Assembly: GCA_002371755.1 (NCBI GenBank)
Contig: DFGM01000172.1
Span: 1-11,065, forward strand
DNA from: Verrucomicrobia bacterium UBA3750
GTDB lineage: Bacteria > Verrucomicrobiota > Kiritimatiellia > RFP12 > UBA1067
DNA length: 11,065 nt
Direction: 5' to 3'
Part shown: piece by piece, positions 1 through 6,776 of the stretch
Layout: every line of letters starts with the position of its first letter
Numbering within the stretch: the stretch's first letter is position 1
The notes under the pieces: model-generated
Told to the model about the DNA's origin: nothing
Databases searched by the model: none
What the model saw: the letters and a program-made list of their open reading frames with translations, nothing else
Position numbers and translations under genes: made by a program

Positions 1-416
1 ACATCACGAACTCCTACCACGTGCATGTCACCGAGCCCATCGAGGCGTTCGAGAAGCTTGCCTTGGAATCGCGCTTTCAGCAGCTTTCGCCCGGCGGCGC
101 CATTTCCTATGTCGAAGTGCCGGATATGCAGAACAACATCCCTGCGGTGCTTGCCATCATCAGGTTCATCTACGACAACATCATGTATGCGGAACTGAAC
201 ACGAAGAGCGACTACTGCCAGGCGTGCGGTTTCGACGGCGAAATCAAGATTGTCAAGGATGACACCGGCAAGCTCGTTTGGGAGTGCCCGAACTGCGGCA
301 ACCGCGACCAGTCGCTTCTGAACGTAGCCCGCCGCACCTGCGGCTACATCGGTTCGCAGTTCTGGAACCAGGGCCGCACGCAGGAAATCAAGGAGCGCGT
401 CCTTCACGTATCGTGA
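1..416 (+). CDS. nrdD: Anaerobic ribonucleoside-triphosphate reductase, C-terminal part (5' end outside window)
   Basis: This is the catalytic subunit of the class III, oxygen-sensitive ribonucleotide reductase, which makes deoxynucleotides in anaerobes. The reading frame is open from base 3 to a TGA at 414-416, so the gene enters from the left; the GTG at 21 is internal. Two CxxC pairs (YCQACG and WECPNCG) form the zinc site typical of the NrdD C-terminus. They are followed by the glycyl radical motif RRTCGYIG, in which the radical glycine is codon 342-344. The ending 'ERVLHV' type tail is also usual for the family. The stop overlaps the GTG start of the next gene, which encodes its activase, so the two are very likely translated together. 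Identification is by family knowledge of these motifs and is secure; the missing 5' part cannot be judged. Confidence 0.96.
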   Translation, partial: ITNSYHVHVTEPIEAFEKLALESRFQQLSPGGAISYVEVPDMQNNIPAVLAIIRFIYDNIMYAELNTKSDYCQACGFDGEIKIVKDDTGKLVWECPNCGNRDQSLLNVARRTCGYIGSQFWNQGRTQEIKERVLHVS

Positions 417-925
417 ATTACGCTTCGATACGCACCTGTGACATCGCGAACGGAGAGGGAGTGAGAGTCTCCCTCTTCGTTTCGGGATGCACCCATCGCT
501 GCAAGGGGTGCTTCAACGAGTGCGCGTGGGATTTTTCATACGGCCAGCCTTTTACGGAAGATACCGAGCGCGTTATTCTGGAAGCGCTTTCGCCTTCGTA
601 CATCGCCGGCCTCACCATCTTGGGCGGCGAGCCTATGGAGCCGGAAAACCAGCGCACCCTCGCACCGTTCCTGAGACGTTTCAGAAACGTCTTCGGTGAG
701 ACGAAGAACCTCTGGATTTACACGGGATGCATCTATGAAATCGACCTCCTTCCGCACGCCAAGCCGTCGCGCTGGCGTACGGAAGAGACGGATTCCATTT
801 TGAATACGGCCGATATTCTCGTGGATGGTCCGTTCGTCGAATCCCTGAAGAACCTCACCCTAAAGTTCCGCGGCAGTTCCAACCAGAGGATTATCGACCT
901 AAAGCGCGGCGTCGTTGTTTCGTGA
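413..925 (+). CDS. nrdG: Anaerobic ribonucleotide reductase activating protein (radical SAM)
   Basis: The product (170 aa) is the radical SAM activase that installs the glycyl radical on NrdD. The iron-sulfur motif CTHRCKGC (CX3CX2C) gives Cys26, Cys30 and Cys33, and the SAM-binding motif appears as LGGEPM near residue 70. The GTG at 413 was chosen as start because it overlaps the nrdD stop (GTGA) and begins the family-typical MNYASIRTCDI N-terminus with NGEG just after. The longer open frame back to 278 lies antiphase inside nrdD and is not family-like. Length matches known NrdG proteins (about 150-175 aa). The last 27 bp overlap the 3' end of der on the other strand, so no separate terminator is visible for the nrdDG transcript. 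Confidence 0.95.
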   Translation: MNYASIRTCDIANGEGVRVSLFVSGCTHRCKGCFNECAWDFSYGQPFTEDTERVILEALSPSYIAGLTILGGEPMEPENQRTLAPFLRRFRNVFGETKNLWIYTGCIYEIDLLPHAKPSRWRTEETDSILNTADILVDGPFVESLKNLTLKFRGSSNQRIIDLKRGVVVS

Positions 926-2287
926 AGCACCTGCGGCGCCGGCGCCGACACCGCGAGGCCGCGCTTTCATAAATATCCTCAAAGGCGCTCCTTCCAGCCC
1001 GAATCTCGCGCGTATCGCCTTCTCCATATATGATAGGTACTGGTCGGTGGCGAGCTTCGGATCGTTCACGAAGAGGCGTATCGTCTGGGGATTGGTGGAA
1101 ACCTGCAGAGCGTAATATATTTTGAGCCGCTTCCCGCGAACCATTGGCGAGAGGGTTTTCTTTGCCGCCTGCTCTATCGTGCGGTTGAGCATTCCGGTGG
1201 GAAGGCGTATCGACGCCGATGTGGCGGCGCGGTCTATTGCATCCACGCTCTTCCTTATGTTGTAGCCGGATTTTGCCGAACAGAAGACTATAGGCGCGAA
1301 GTTGAGAAAGGGGAGCATTTGGCGCATTGCCTCGCCCGCTTTTTTCTCGGAGACGTCGTTTTTCTGCGCGAGGTCCCACTTGTTCATCAAAATGACGCAC
1401 GCCTTGTTTGCCTCCAGCACCTTGCCTGCTATGCGCTTATCCTGCATCGTGGGCCCGAGCGAGGCTTCCATCACAATCAGTACCACATCCGCCTCCGCTA
1501 TCGCCTGCTCCGAGCGGAAGAGCGAGAAATTGTCCACGCTCGTCTTGGACATCTTTGTGTGCGGTTTCATACCCGCAGTATCAACGAGCATGTATTTCCT
1601 CGCATCGGGTCCCGAGCCGATGGAGAAGGGCACTTCCACGGCGTCGCGTGTCGTGCCGGGAATATCGGAGACTATCACTCTCTGCGCATTGAGGAGCCTG
1701 TTGATGTAAGACGATTTGCCCGCGTTTGGTCTCCCCACCACAGCCACCCGCAAGGGGCGTTTCGCATCTTCGTCTTCGTCCTTCCCCGGTAAAGGGAGCT
1801 TTGAGACGATTTCTTCGATCAGCGCCTGCGTGCCGCGCCCGTGTTCCGCGCTTACTGCAAACACCTTGAGCCCGAAGCGCTCGAATTCGTGGGCTTTCCA
1901 GTCGTCATCCGGCGTATCGCATTTGTTTGCTGCGATTATGCACGGCGTGCCAGATTCGCGGACGCGCGTTATTACTTCGGCGTCAAGCGGCATGATTCCT
2001 TCGCGTGCATCGACCACAATCACGCAGATGGCGGAATCTTCCACTGCCATGGCGGCTTGTGAGCGGGTTTCTTCGTCAAGCGGGTCGTGGGTCACGGCGC
2101 GATCGAACGCAATGCCGCCGGTATCGACAAGCATCACCTTGCGGCCGGCGACTTCCACTTCGCGAGTGACACGGTCGCGCGTCACGCCGGGCTGATCGAA
2201 AACAATGGCGAGGCGTTTCTTCGCAATCCTGTTGAAAAGCGCACTTTTCCCCGTATTGGGCCTGCCGACTAGCGATACTACGTTCAT
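899..2287 (-). CDS. der: Ribosome-associated GTPase Der (EngA)
   Basis: Der is an essential double GTPase for 50S ribosome assembly. The 462-aa product has the full layout. The first G domain has P-loop GRPNTGKS at residues 8-15, then VDTGG and NKCD. The second has P-loop GRPNAGKS, then VDTAGM and NKWD. A C-terminal KH-like domain ends in a short Ala/Gly-rich tail. The ATG at 2287 is chosen because MNVVSLVGRPN is the normal Der N-terminus; the frame is open further upstream to 2548 but that part is antisense or intergenic to rplS and not family-like. A TATAAT hexamer ends only 6 nt before this ATG and no spaced Shine-Dalgarno is present, so the mRNA may be leaderless. It lies downstream of rplS, separated by a terminator, and its 3' end overlaps nrdG convergently. 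Confidence 0.96.
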   Translation of the reverse strand: MNVVSLVGRPNTGKSALFNRIAKKRLAIVFDQPGVTRDRVTREVEVAGRKVMLVDTGGIAFDRAVTHDPLDEETRSQAAMAVEDSAICVIVVDAREGIMPLDAEVITRVRESGTPCIIAANKCDTPDDDWKAHEFERFGLKVFAVSAEHGRGTQALIEEIVSKLPLPGKDEDEDAKRPLRVAVVGRPNAGKSSYINRLLNAQRVIVSDIPGTTRDAVEVPFSIGSGPDARKYMLVDTAGMKPHTKMSKTSVDNFSLFRSEQAIAEADVVLIVMEASLGPTMQDKRIAGKVLEANKACVILMNKWDLAQKNDVSEKKAGEAMRQMLPFLNFAPIVFCSAKSGYNIRKSVDAIDRAATSASIRLPTGMLNRTIEQAAKKTLSPMVRGKRLKIYYALQVSTNPQTIRLFVNDPKLATDQYLSYMEKAIRARFGLEGAPLRIFMKARPRGVGAGAAGASRNNDAAL

Positions 2288-2293
2288 GCCGCC

Positions 2294-2322
2294 ATTATAC
2301 CATATTCCGCGCCCCCCGGCAA
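2294..2322 (-). promoter_or_regulatory. Predicted der promoter (extended -10, leaderless start)
   Basis: Read on the minus strand: TTGCCG (2322-2317), a 17-nt spacer, and TATAAT (2299-2294) preceded by TG-G, so the -10 is extended (TGGTATAAT). Only GGCGGC separates the TATAAT from the der ATG, which places the expected transcription start at or within one base of the start codon. This is a pattern reading; no experiment supports it. Confidence 0.6.
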
Positions 2323-2379
2323 TAGCCTTCAACCCATGGACGAAAACAGCGCCAAGCGCGAGCGGTATTGCCATATGCG

Positions 2380-2407
2380 AAAAGCGCGACCCGTCGCCGG
2401 ATCGCGC
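2380..2407 (-). terminator. Intrinsic terminator of rpsP-rplS
   Basis: On the minus strand, 30 nt after the rplS stop, GCGCGATCC and GGGTCGCGC form a 9-bp stem (one G-T pair) around the 6-nt loop GGCGAC, followed directly by TTTT. This is a standard rho-independent terminator and separates rplS from der. Confidence 0.85.
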
Positions 2408-2436
2408 TTCGATTTCTTCCGAAAGGGCCTTTCTTC

Positions 2437-2805
2437 TTACTTCTTTACGAGCTTGCGCACCGCCTTGTGCGAGCAGAACGTGCGCTCCGTATAGAGCTTG
2501 GAACGCCAGGACGCACTCTTCTTCACGAGTTTGATGTCCTGAATCCATGGCGAGTTGAACGGGAAGAGCTTCTCCACGCGCACGCCGTAGCTTTCGCGGC
2601 TTACGGTGAAGTTGCCTGCAACATTCTTGCGGCCGTTGTCGATTGCGAGGACTTTGCCTTCAAAGTCCTGCACGCGATACTTGTCGCCTTCCTTGATCTT
2701 GATGGAAACGCGAACGATGTCGCCCGTCTTGAATTCGGGGAAGTTCTTTCCCGCAAATGCGGCCGTCTGCTCGGCGTTTATCTTATCCAAAAGCTTTATG
2801 GACAT
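2437..2805 (-). CDS. rplS: 50S ribosomal protein L19 (bL19)
   Basis: The 122-aa product matches bL19, which sits at the 30S-50S interface. Recognisable stretches are FKTGDIVRVSIKIKEGDKYRVQ without gap in the usual place, the FEGKVLAI segment, GVRVEKLFPFNSPWI, and the basic C-terminus that in this family reads LRxRxGKxxRIKE-like but here is SKLYTERTFCSHKAVRKLVKK. The N-terminal 'SIKLLDKINAEQ' plays the role of the usual 'N.L...I..EQ'. Start ATG at 2805 is preceded by AAGGAGG with an 8-nt gap; that Shine-Dalgarno overlaps the end of rpsP, whose stop is only 3 nt before this ATG. The pair is therefore cotranscribed and probably coupled. Length is close to the family norm (about 115-125 aa). Confidence 0.95.
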   Translation of the reverse strand: MSIKLLDKINAEQTAAFAGKNFPEFKTGDIVRVSIKIKEGDKYRVQDFEGKVLAIDNGRKNVAGNFTVSRESYGVRVEKLFPFNSPWIQDIKLVKKSASWRSKLYTERTFCSHKAVRKLVKK

Positions 2806-2808
2806 GGC

Positions 2809-3105
2809 TTAGCCCTCCTTCTTTGCGTCCGCCTTGGCAGACTTGCGCGCGTGGTGCGGCTTGAGGTCGGGGTTCTTCGCCCTGCGGATGAGGGATGCGA
2901 CGGTGGTGGAGGGCTTGGCGCCCTTGGAGAGCCAGTAATCGACGCGTTCAAGGTTGAGCTTGAAGTTCTCGTCCTTGATCTGGGTGTCGTACCAGCCGAG
3001 AATCTCGAGGAACTTGCCGTCGCGAGGGCTTCTCTCGTCTGCCGCCACAATGCGATATGCCGCGTGGTTCTTGCAACCCGTGCGGCGCATTCTTATCTTT
3101 ACCAT
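2809..3105 (-). CDS. rpsP: 30S ribosomal protein S16 (bS16)
   Basis: The 98-aa product is bS16, a small-subunit assembly protein. It starts MVKIRMRRTGCKNHAAYRIV, carries the RSPRDGKFLEILGWYD block typical of the family, and ends in a Lys/Ala-rich tail (KSAKADAKKEG). The ATG at 3105 is chosen because it gives the canonical 'MVKIRL'-type N-terminus and follows AAGGAG at 12 nt. The open frame to 3204 crosses the promoter and is not translated. In most bacteria rimM and trmD lie between rpsP and rplS; here rplS follows after 3 nt. Confidence 0.96.
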   Translation of the reverse strand: MVKIRMRRTGCKNHAAYRIVAADERSPRDGKFLEILGWYDTQIKDENFKLNLERVDYWLSKGAKPSTTVASLIRRAKNPDLKPHHARKSAKADAKKEG

Positions 3106-3142
3106 ATTTCTTGCAATCTCCTTTTCGGGAAAAACGGCGGAT

Positions 3143-3171
3143 ATTGTATCATATTCCGCCGAACAACGCAA
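3143..3171 (-). promoter_or_regulatory. Predicted rpsP-rplS promoter
   Basis: Minus strand: TTGCGT (3171-3166), 17-nt spacer, TACAAT (3148-3143) with TG-A in front (extended -10). The predicted start near 3136 gives a leader of about 30 nt that contains the rpsP Shine-Dalgarno. The -10 is embedded in an imperfect palindrome with arms GGCGGA/TCCGCC (3136-3160). Confidence 0.65.
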
Positions 3172-3267
3172 GGGGTAAAAAGATAAACGAATTTCTCCGC
3201 CCAACCGCCGCCTTCACTCTGTGGATGCTTGCTTTGGCAAGTGCCCCGCAACGGGCTGAATTCCTGT

Positions 3268-3297
3268 TGGACACGGGTGGGCGCGATATGTTATAAT
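3268..3297 (+). promoter_or_regulatory. Predicted promoter of the GH3 gene
   Basis: TGGACA (3268-3273; one mismatch to TTGACA), 18-nt spacer, TATAAT (3292-3297) preceded by TG-T, giving an extended -10. The expected start near 3304 leaves a 5' leader of about 65 nt with a small inverted repeat, GCATC (3306-3310) and GATGC (3320-3324), whose role is unknown. Confidence 0.65.
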
Positions 3298-3368
3298 ACT
3301 CGCAAGCATCTTTATACTGGATGCCCGGTTTGGTTTCATGGACATATATACAAGTAGAAAGGAAAAGA

Positions 3369-5648
3369 ATGAATACGATTAAGATGGTAGGGATGGTGGC
3401 GGCGTTCGGTTTGGCAGCGCTATGCACGCCGGCGGGAGCAGCCGATGCCGCCTCGCCGGAACTCCAGAAGGATACGGTGGAGAAGCACGCGGCCGTTTCG
3501 CGGCGTGCGGCGGCGGAAGGTCTGATCCTTCTCAAAAATAGCGGCGCATTGCCCCTTGAGGCGGGTTCGAAGGTGGCGCTGTTCGGCGCGACCGGCGATT
3601 ACCATCCCGGCGGCGGCGGCTCTTCCGACGTCAAGGCGATCAGAATCGTGGATATTCCCGCCGGGCTCGAGGAGGCCGGCTTCTCCATAGACCCCGACAG
3701 TCGCGAGACTGCGCTTTGGGTGATTACGCGCAAGTCCGCGGAAGGAAAAGATTGCAGCGCGAAGCTCTACAACTTCACGGACGAGGAAAAAGCGACGCTT
3801 GCGAAGATAAAGGCGGCAGGATTCAAGAAAATCGTCGCCGTTTTCAATTGCGGCCATGCGATGAACCTGAAGATGCTTGCCGAGGATCCCGCGATTGACG
3901 CAATCCTCTGGGCGTGGTATCCTGGCGGGGAAGGCGGCGCTGCCATTGCCGACGTAATCAAGGGCGCGGTGAACCCATCCGGAAGGCTCGCTTCGACATT
4001 CACCGAATCGAATGCCGACTGGCCGTGCGACAGGCCGGACGACGGCGGCAACTGGTACTCTTCGCGCTACTATGTGCCATATGAAGAGGATATCTTCGTT
4101 GGATACCGCTATTTCGAGACTATTCCCGGCGCGAAGGCGAAGGTTGTATATCCTTTCGGTTACGGCCTTTCCTATACGACATTCGCGGCAAAGCCCGGGA
4201 AGTGCGTGGTGGACGAGACGAAAGTCTCGCTTCCCGTGTCCGTGACTAACACCGGCAAGGCGGCGGGCAGGTATAGCGTCCTTTGCTACACGTCGCAGGA
4301 AGGTGGCAAGGCTGAACATCCGGCACTTGAGTTGAGGGCGTTCGCAAAGACTCATCTTCTCAATCCCGGTGAGAGCGAAGAACTGGTGCTTTCTTTCGCG
4401 AAGGAAAATCTGGCGTACTTCGACGACGAGGGAGCGTCCGGCAAGCCCGGTTCGTGGGTGATCGACAGCGGAAAGTATACGGTATGGGTGGGCGGCTCGG
4501 TGCGTGAAACCGTCAAGGCGGGCGAGTTCGCGTTCCCCGTCCAGAAGATTCTTTCCACGCCGGGGCTGAAGTTGCAAAGCAGCGTTCTCGCACGCCGTTT
4601 GAGAGCGGATGGCTCCATGGCCGCCTCTCCCGTCACCTATCCCGGCGCACGCAAAGTCTCCGACTCGTCGAAACCGCGCAAAACCCCGCTCGAGAAGCCG
4701 GAAGTCACGCTTTACGACGTCGCCGCCGGCCGTGCCACGCTTGACGCGCTTTTAGACCAGATGACATTCGAAGAGACAATCCACCTCCTTTACGGCCATC
4801 CGCGCCGAGATCCGTCCGGCACGGGTTCCATCGGTGACAGTGCCAAGTTCGGCGTGTCGGCTGCGCAGACATGCGACGGCCCCGCCGGTGTGAGGCGTTC
4901 CATCCCATCCTCGTACTTCCCGTGTGCGGCGCTTCTCGCCGGGACTTTCGACACTGGGCTTCTCGAAGAAATCGGCGCGGTAATCGGTGCCGAGGCGGCA
5001 GAGGCTGATTTCGACATCCTTCTCGCCCCGGGGCTTTGCATCCACCGCCACCCGCTTTGCGGACGCAACTTCGAATATTTCAGCGAGGACCCCTTCGTTT
5101 CGGGCGTATCCGCAGCGGCCTATGTGAAGGGGGTGCAATCCCAGGGCGTCGGCGCCACTATCAAGCATTTCGCCGGCAACAACCGCGAGATGACGCGCAA
5201 GATTGAAATGGACATCGTTTCGGAACGCGCCTTCCGCGAAATCTACCTGCGCGGCTTCGAGCGTGCCGTCAAGGATGCCGATCCCTGGGGCATCATGACA
5301 AGCTACAACGCCGAAAACGGCTTCAACTCCAGCGTCAACCATGGCTTGCTGACGGGCATCTTGCGCGACGAGTGGGGCTATAAAGGCATAACCATGACCG
5401 ACTGGCGCACCGTAGAGCCGATTTGGAAGGAGGTTCCTGCAGGGAACGACGTGAAGATGCCCGGACTTCTGAATACATGCCAATCTGACAAGGCGGGCTT
5501 CACCGACGAGCTTCTCATTGCTGAAGCGCTTTCCGCCCTTGACCGCAACTACCTTGGCTACGGGCAGATGCGCACAAGCGCCAAGCGCGTTCTCGAGTTC
5601 GTGATGAAGACCCGGCGCTTCAAGAAGGAAATGGCCGGGCGCGAATAG
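3369..5648 (+). CDS. Secreted glycoside hydrolase family 3 protein, permuted domain order (beta-glucosidase/xylosidase-like)
   Basis: The 759-aa product should hydrolyse beta-linked sugars outside the cytoplasm. Start ATG 3369 follows AAAGGA and begins a signal peptide (Lys5, hydrophobic 7-18, likely signal peptidase I cleavage after PAGA at 24). The first half is the alpha/beta sandwich domain: RRAAAEGLILLKNSGALPL, then AEGKD with candidate acid/base Glu125, WYPGGEGG with Glu188, and NPSGRL. Next comes YPFGYGLSYTTF (from residue 261) and an FnIII-like domain to about 390. After a linker the TIM barrel runs from about 450 to the end: CDGPAGVR, KHFAGNN at 599-605, and TMTDW with nucleophile Asp678. 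The sandwich-before-barrel order is the reverse of most GH3 enzymes but is known in some, such as Ruminococcus and Butyrivibrio beta-glucosidases. Substrate cannot be assigned from sequence alone. It is a single gene with its own promoter. Confidence 0.93.
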   Translation: MNTIKMVGMVAAFGLAALCTPAGAADAASPELQKDTVEKHAAVSRRAAAEGLILLKNSGALPLEAGSKVALFGATGDYHPGGGGSSDVKAIRIVDIPAGLEEAGFSIDPDSRETALWVITRKSAEGKDCSAKLYNFTDEEKATLAKIKAAGFKKIVAVFNCGHAMNLKMLAEDPAIDAILWAWYPGGEGGAAIADVIKGAVNPSGRLASTFTESNADWPCDRPDDGGNWYSSRYYVPYEEDIFVGYRYFETIPGAKAKVVYPFGYGLSYTTFAAKPGKCVVDETKVSLPVSVTNTGKAAGRYSVLCYTSQEGGKAEHPALELRAFAKTHLLNPGESEELVLSFAKENLAYFDDEGASGKPGSWVIDSGKYTVWVGGSVRETVKAGEFAFPVQKILSTPGLKLQSSVLARRLRADGSMAASPVTYPGARKVSDSSKPRKTPLEKPEVTLYDVAAGRATLDALLDQMTFEETIHLLYGHPRRDPSGTGSIGDSAKFGVSAAQTCDGPAGVRRSIPSSYFPCAALLAGTFDTGLLEEIGAVIGAEAAEADFDILLAPGLCIHRHPLCGRNFEYFSEDPFVSGVSAAAYVKGVQSQGVGATIKHFAGNNREMTRKIEMDIVSERAFREIYLRGFERAVKDADPWGIMTSYNAENGFNSSVNHGLLTGILRDEWGYKGITMTDWRTVEPIWKEVPAGNDVKMPGLLNTCQSDKAGFTDELLIAEALSALDRNYLGYGQMRTSAKRVLEFVMKTRRFKKEMAGRE

Positions 5649-5784
5649 CGGGTCATGAGTTCTCTGGAACGCATAGACTGCGATTCAGGCTCCACCACCC
5701 TCTCCCAGACGAGTTTCCAGCCCTCGTCCTTGCTTTCCTTTACAAGTTCCAGCCAGTCGCTATCGGATATATCGGTGCCGTTCA
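5558..5784 (-). pseudogene. Remnant of an unrecognised minus-strand gene, overlapping the GH3 3' end
   Basis: From ATG 5784 the minus strand reads MNGTDISDSDWLELVKESKD and continues acidic and tryptophan-rich (EGWKLVWERVVEPES) to about 5650. The start overlaps the stop of the preceding minus-strand frame by ATGA, as in a coupled gene pair. Beyond about 5648 the frame is simply antisense to the GH3 gene and loses protein-like character, ending at 5558. I read this as the first ~45 codons of a gene truncated at the GH3 junction. The N-terminus resembles in style a small regulatory or sigma-like protein, but I do not recognise a family. A short intact 75-residue protein is the alternative. Confidence 0.4.
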
Positions 5785-6036
5785 TGCGAATGTAAGCGCC
5801 CCGGGAATGGGGAGCATCCCTTTGCGGTGGAGCCAAATGGCCTTTTCATGCTTGCCCTTGATGAAGTCGTCAAACGAAATTGCGGCCTTGCTGTCTTTGA
5901 CATCGATCAACAGCCCGGCGAGTTCCAGGGAGCCTGCCTTCACCGGCGCGTTCAGGCCGTCCAAGACCGTGATATTAACTGTAGCCTCGCTGCCGGCATC
6001 CGGCGGGAAGGAAAGAATTGCGCGCCAGCGCATTTC
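5782..6036 (-). pseudogene. C-terminal remnant of an unrecognised minus-strand protein
   Basis: The minus strand here encodes a protein-like stretch of about 85 residues: KKLEMRWRAILSFPPDAG, then ATVNITVLDGLNAPV, a segment around LLIDVKDSKAAISFDDF, and the end RKGMLPIPGALTFA. Charged and hydrophobic residues alternate as in a beta-rich domain and codon choice favours G/C in third positions. The frame stays open to 6201 but upstream of about 6036 it becomes serine-rich and looks like the antisense of the plus-strand remnant, so no believable start is present. Its stop overlaps the ATG of the next minus-strand remnant. Family and function are not recognised. The left boundary of real coding is an estimate. 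Confidence 0.4.
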
Positions 6037-6482
6037 CAGTTTCTTCGTCTGGTACGAATACATCTTCGAGATTGGCGACGACGACTTCGACGTAATAACC
6101 GCCATCCCCAAGTCTGGCGTGAGAATACCGCGGTTCCATCCAATGAAGATAAGGACGCCAGGAACGACGGACAACCGCGTCAAGAAGGAATGCTGGCTCA
6201 AAGTCTCCGTCTTCGCCTATCCCAACGCAAGCGAACGGCGAATCACGATGTGGGGGGCGGCGTGGAGCGCAAGGCTCTCCTTGAGCAGGCCTACATTACC
6301 TTCGCCTGCAAGGGCAGGGCATGGGAGAAGAAGCAGAAGAAGCTGCGCCGCGCCCTTGGACTTCCAAGGAAGAAGCGCGACTACACGCCAGAGCAGCGCG
6401 GGCAATGGAACGCCTACCTTCTCAAAAGCCGAAAGGAACTCAAAGACTGGCTCGTCGAGCGGATGCGCAAGGAACTGGCCGG
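6036..6482 (+). pseudogene. Frameshifted remnant of an unrecognised plus-strand gene, cut by the repeat element
   Basis: Two plus-strand frames together read like one protein. The first covers about 6036-6256 (FFVWYEYIFEIGDDDFDVIT ... VKKECWLKVSVFAYPNASER). The second covers 6256-6482 (ERKALLEQAYITFACKGRAW ... LKDWLVERMRKELAG). The switch falls at a run of six G (6252-6257), and adding one G would join the frames, so a single-base loss is likely. The second half is lysine/arginine-rich and probably helical. No start codon with ribosome site is evident and the 3' end runs directly into repeat copy A. I do not recognise the family. Coding is inferred from composition only; the antisense frame over 6036-6201 is the weaker alternative. 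Confidence 0.4.
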
Positions 6483-6711
6483 CGCGCCGAAGGCGTCGGG
6501 TTGGGTGAGCGCGAAGCGCGAACTGCGAAGCAGCCGCAAGGCCCCGCGAAAGTGTCGCGCGGGGTCGAGATTCCCGCCGGGCGGCGTAACCGCCGCGTAA
6601 GCGGGGCCGCAACCCATAGGGACGCGGCCAAGCCTAGCGGACTGAGCGTAGCGAAGAGGCTCCGCGAGAGCCGAGCGGGGCATCGTTGATTTTCTCATGG
6701 CGTGGATCGAG
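6483..6711 (+). repeat. Hairpin-array repeat element, copy A
   Basis: A 229-bp segment that recurs at 7943-8171 with two differences (6555 T/C and 6613 C/T). It is packed with short perfect stems: GCGC-GAA-GCGC (6509-6519), CTGC-GAA-GCAG (6523-6533), CCCCGCG/CGCGGGG (6542-6564), GGCGG-CGTAA-CCGCC (6580-6594), CCGC-GTAA-GCGG (6593-6604), GGCCGC/GCGGCC (6605-6629) and GGCTC-CGCGA-GAGCC (6658-6672). The last 30 bp (6682-6711) encode IVDFLMAWIE, the C-terminus of a DUF4186-like protein, whose frame continues uniquely to a TAA at 6754-6756. No transposase is encoded. Confidence 0.93.
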
Positions 6712-6756
6712 CGGGATATGGGCGCACATCGCTCAGATAGTGCTGCTATTTTGTAA
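6682..6756 (+). pseudogene. C-terminal fragment of a DUF4186-like gene after repeat copy A
   Basis: The frame from 6682 reads IVDFLMAWIERDMGAHRSD and stops at 6754-6756. The first ten codons are identical to the tail after repeat copy B; the rest differs but remains alignable (AWIERDMGA against AWIEMEMGV). It matches the final helix expected of DUF4186 proteins. No upstream DUF4186 sequence precedes copy A, so this is an orphan tail. Confidence 0.55.
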
Positions 6757-6776
6757 GAACTCAAAAAGGAGGCACT

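Noticed and set aside
21..23. GTG at 21 as a true start for a short protein
   Set aside because: The frame is open to the window edge and matches the interior of NrdD (ITNSYHVHV), so the gene simply enters from the left.
418..951. Minus-strand frames opposite nrdG
   Set aside because: They lie over the radical SAM motifs of nrdG and have no protein-like features.
1302..2534. Several plus-strand frames of 90-160 codons opposite der
   Set aside because: All lie over conserved GTPase motifs on the other strand and are serine/alanine/arginine-rich shadows.
2368..3186. A 272-codon plus-strand frame across rplS and rpsP
   Set aside because: It is wholly antisense to two certain ribosomal protein genes, so it is a shadow frame.
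3420..4577. A long minus-strand open frame (385 codons) opposite the GH3 gene
   Set aside because: It is antisense to strongly conserved GH3 motifs, shows arginine-rich, unstructured composition, and has no ribosome site. It is a by-product of GC-rich codon usage.
6252..6257. Programmed -1 frameshift at the G6 run
   Set aside because: There is no slippery heptamer plus pseudoknot arrangement, and the gene lacks a start and is cut by a repeat, so an indel in a decaying gene is simpler.
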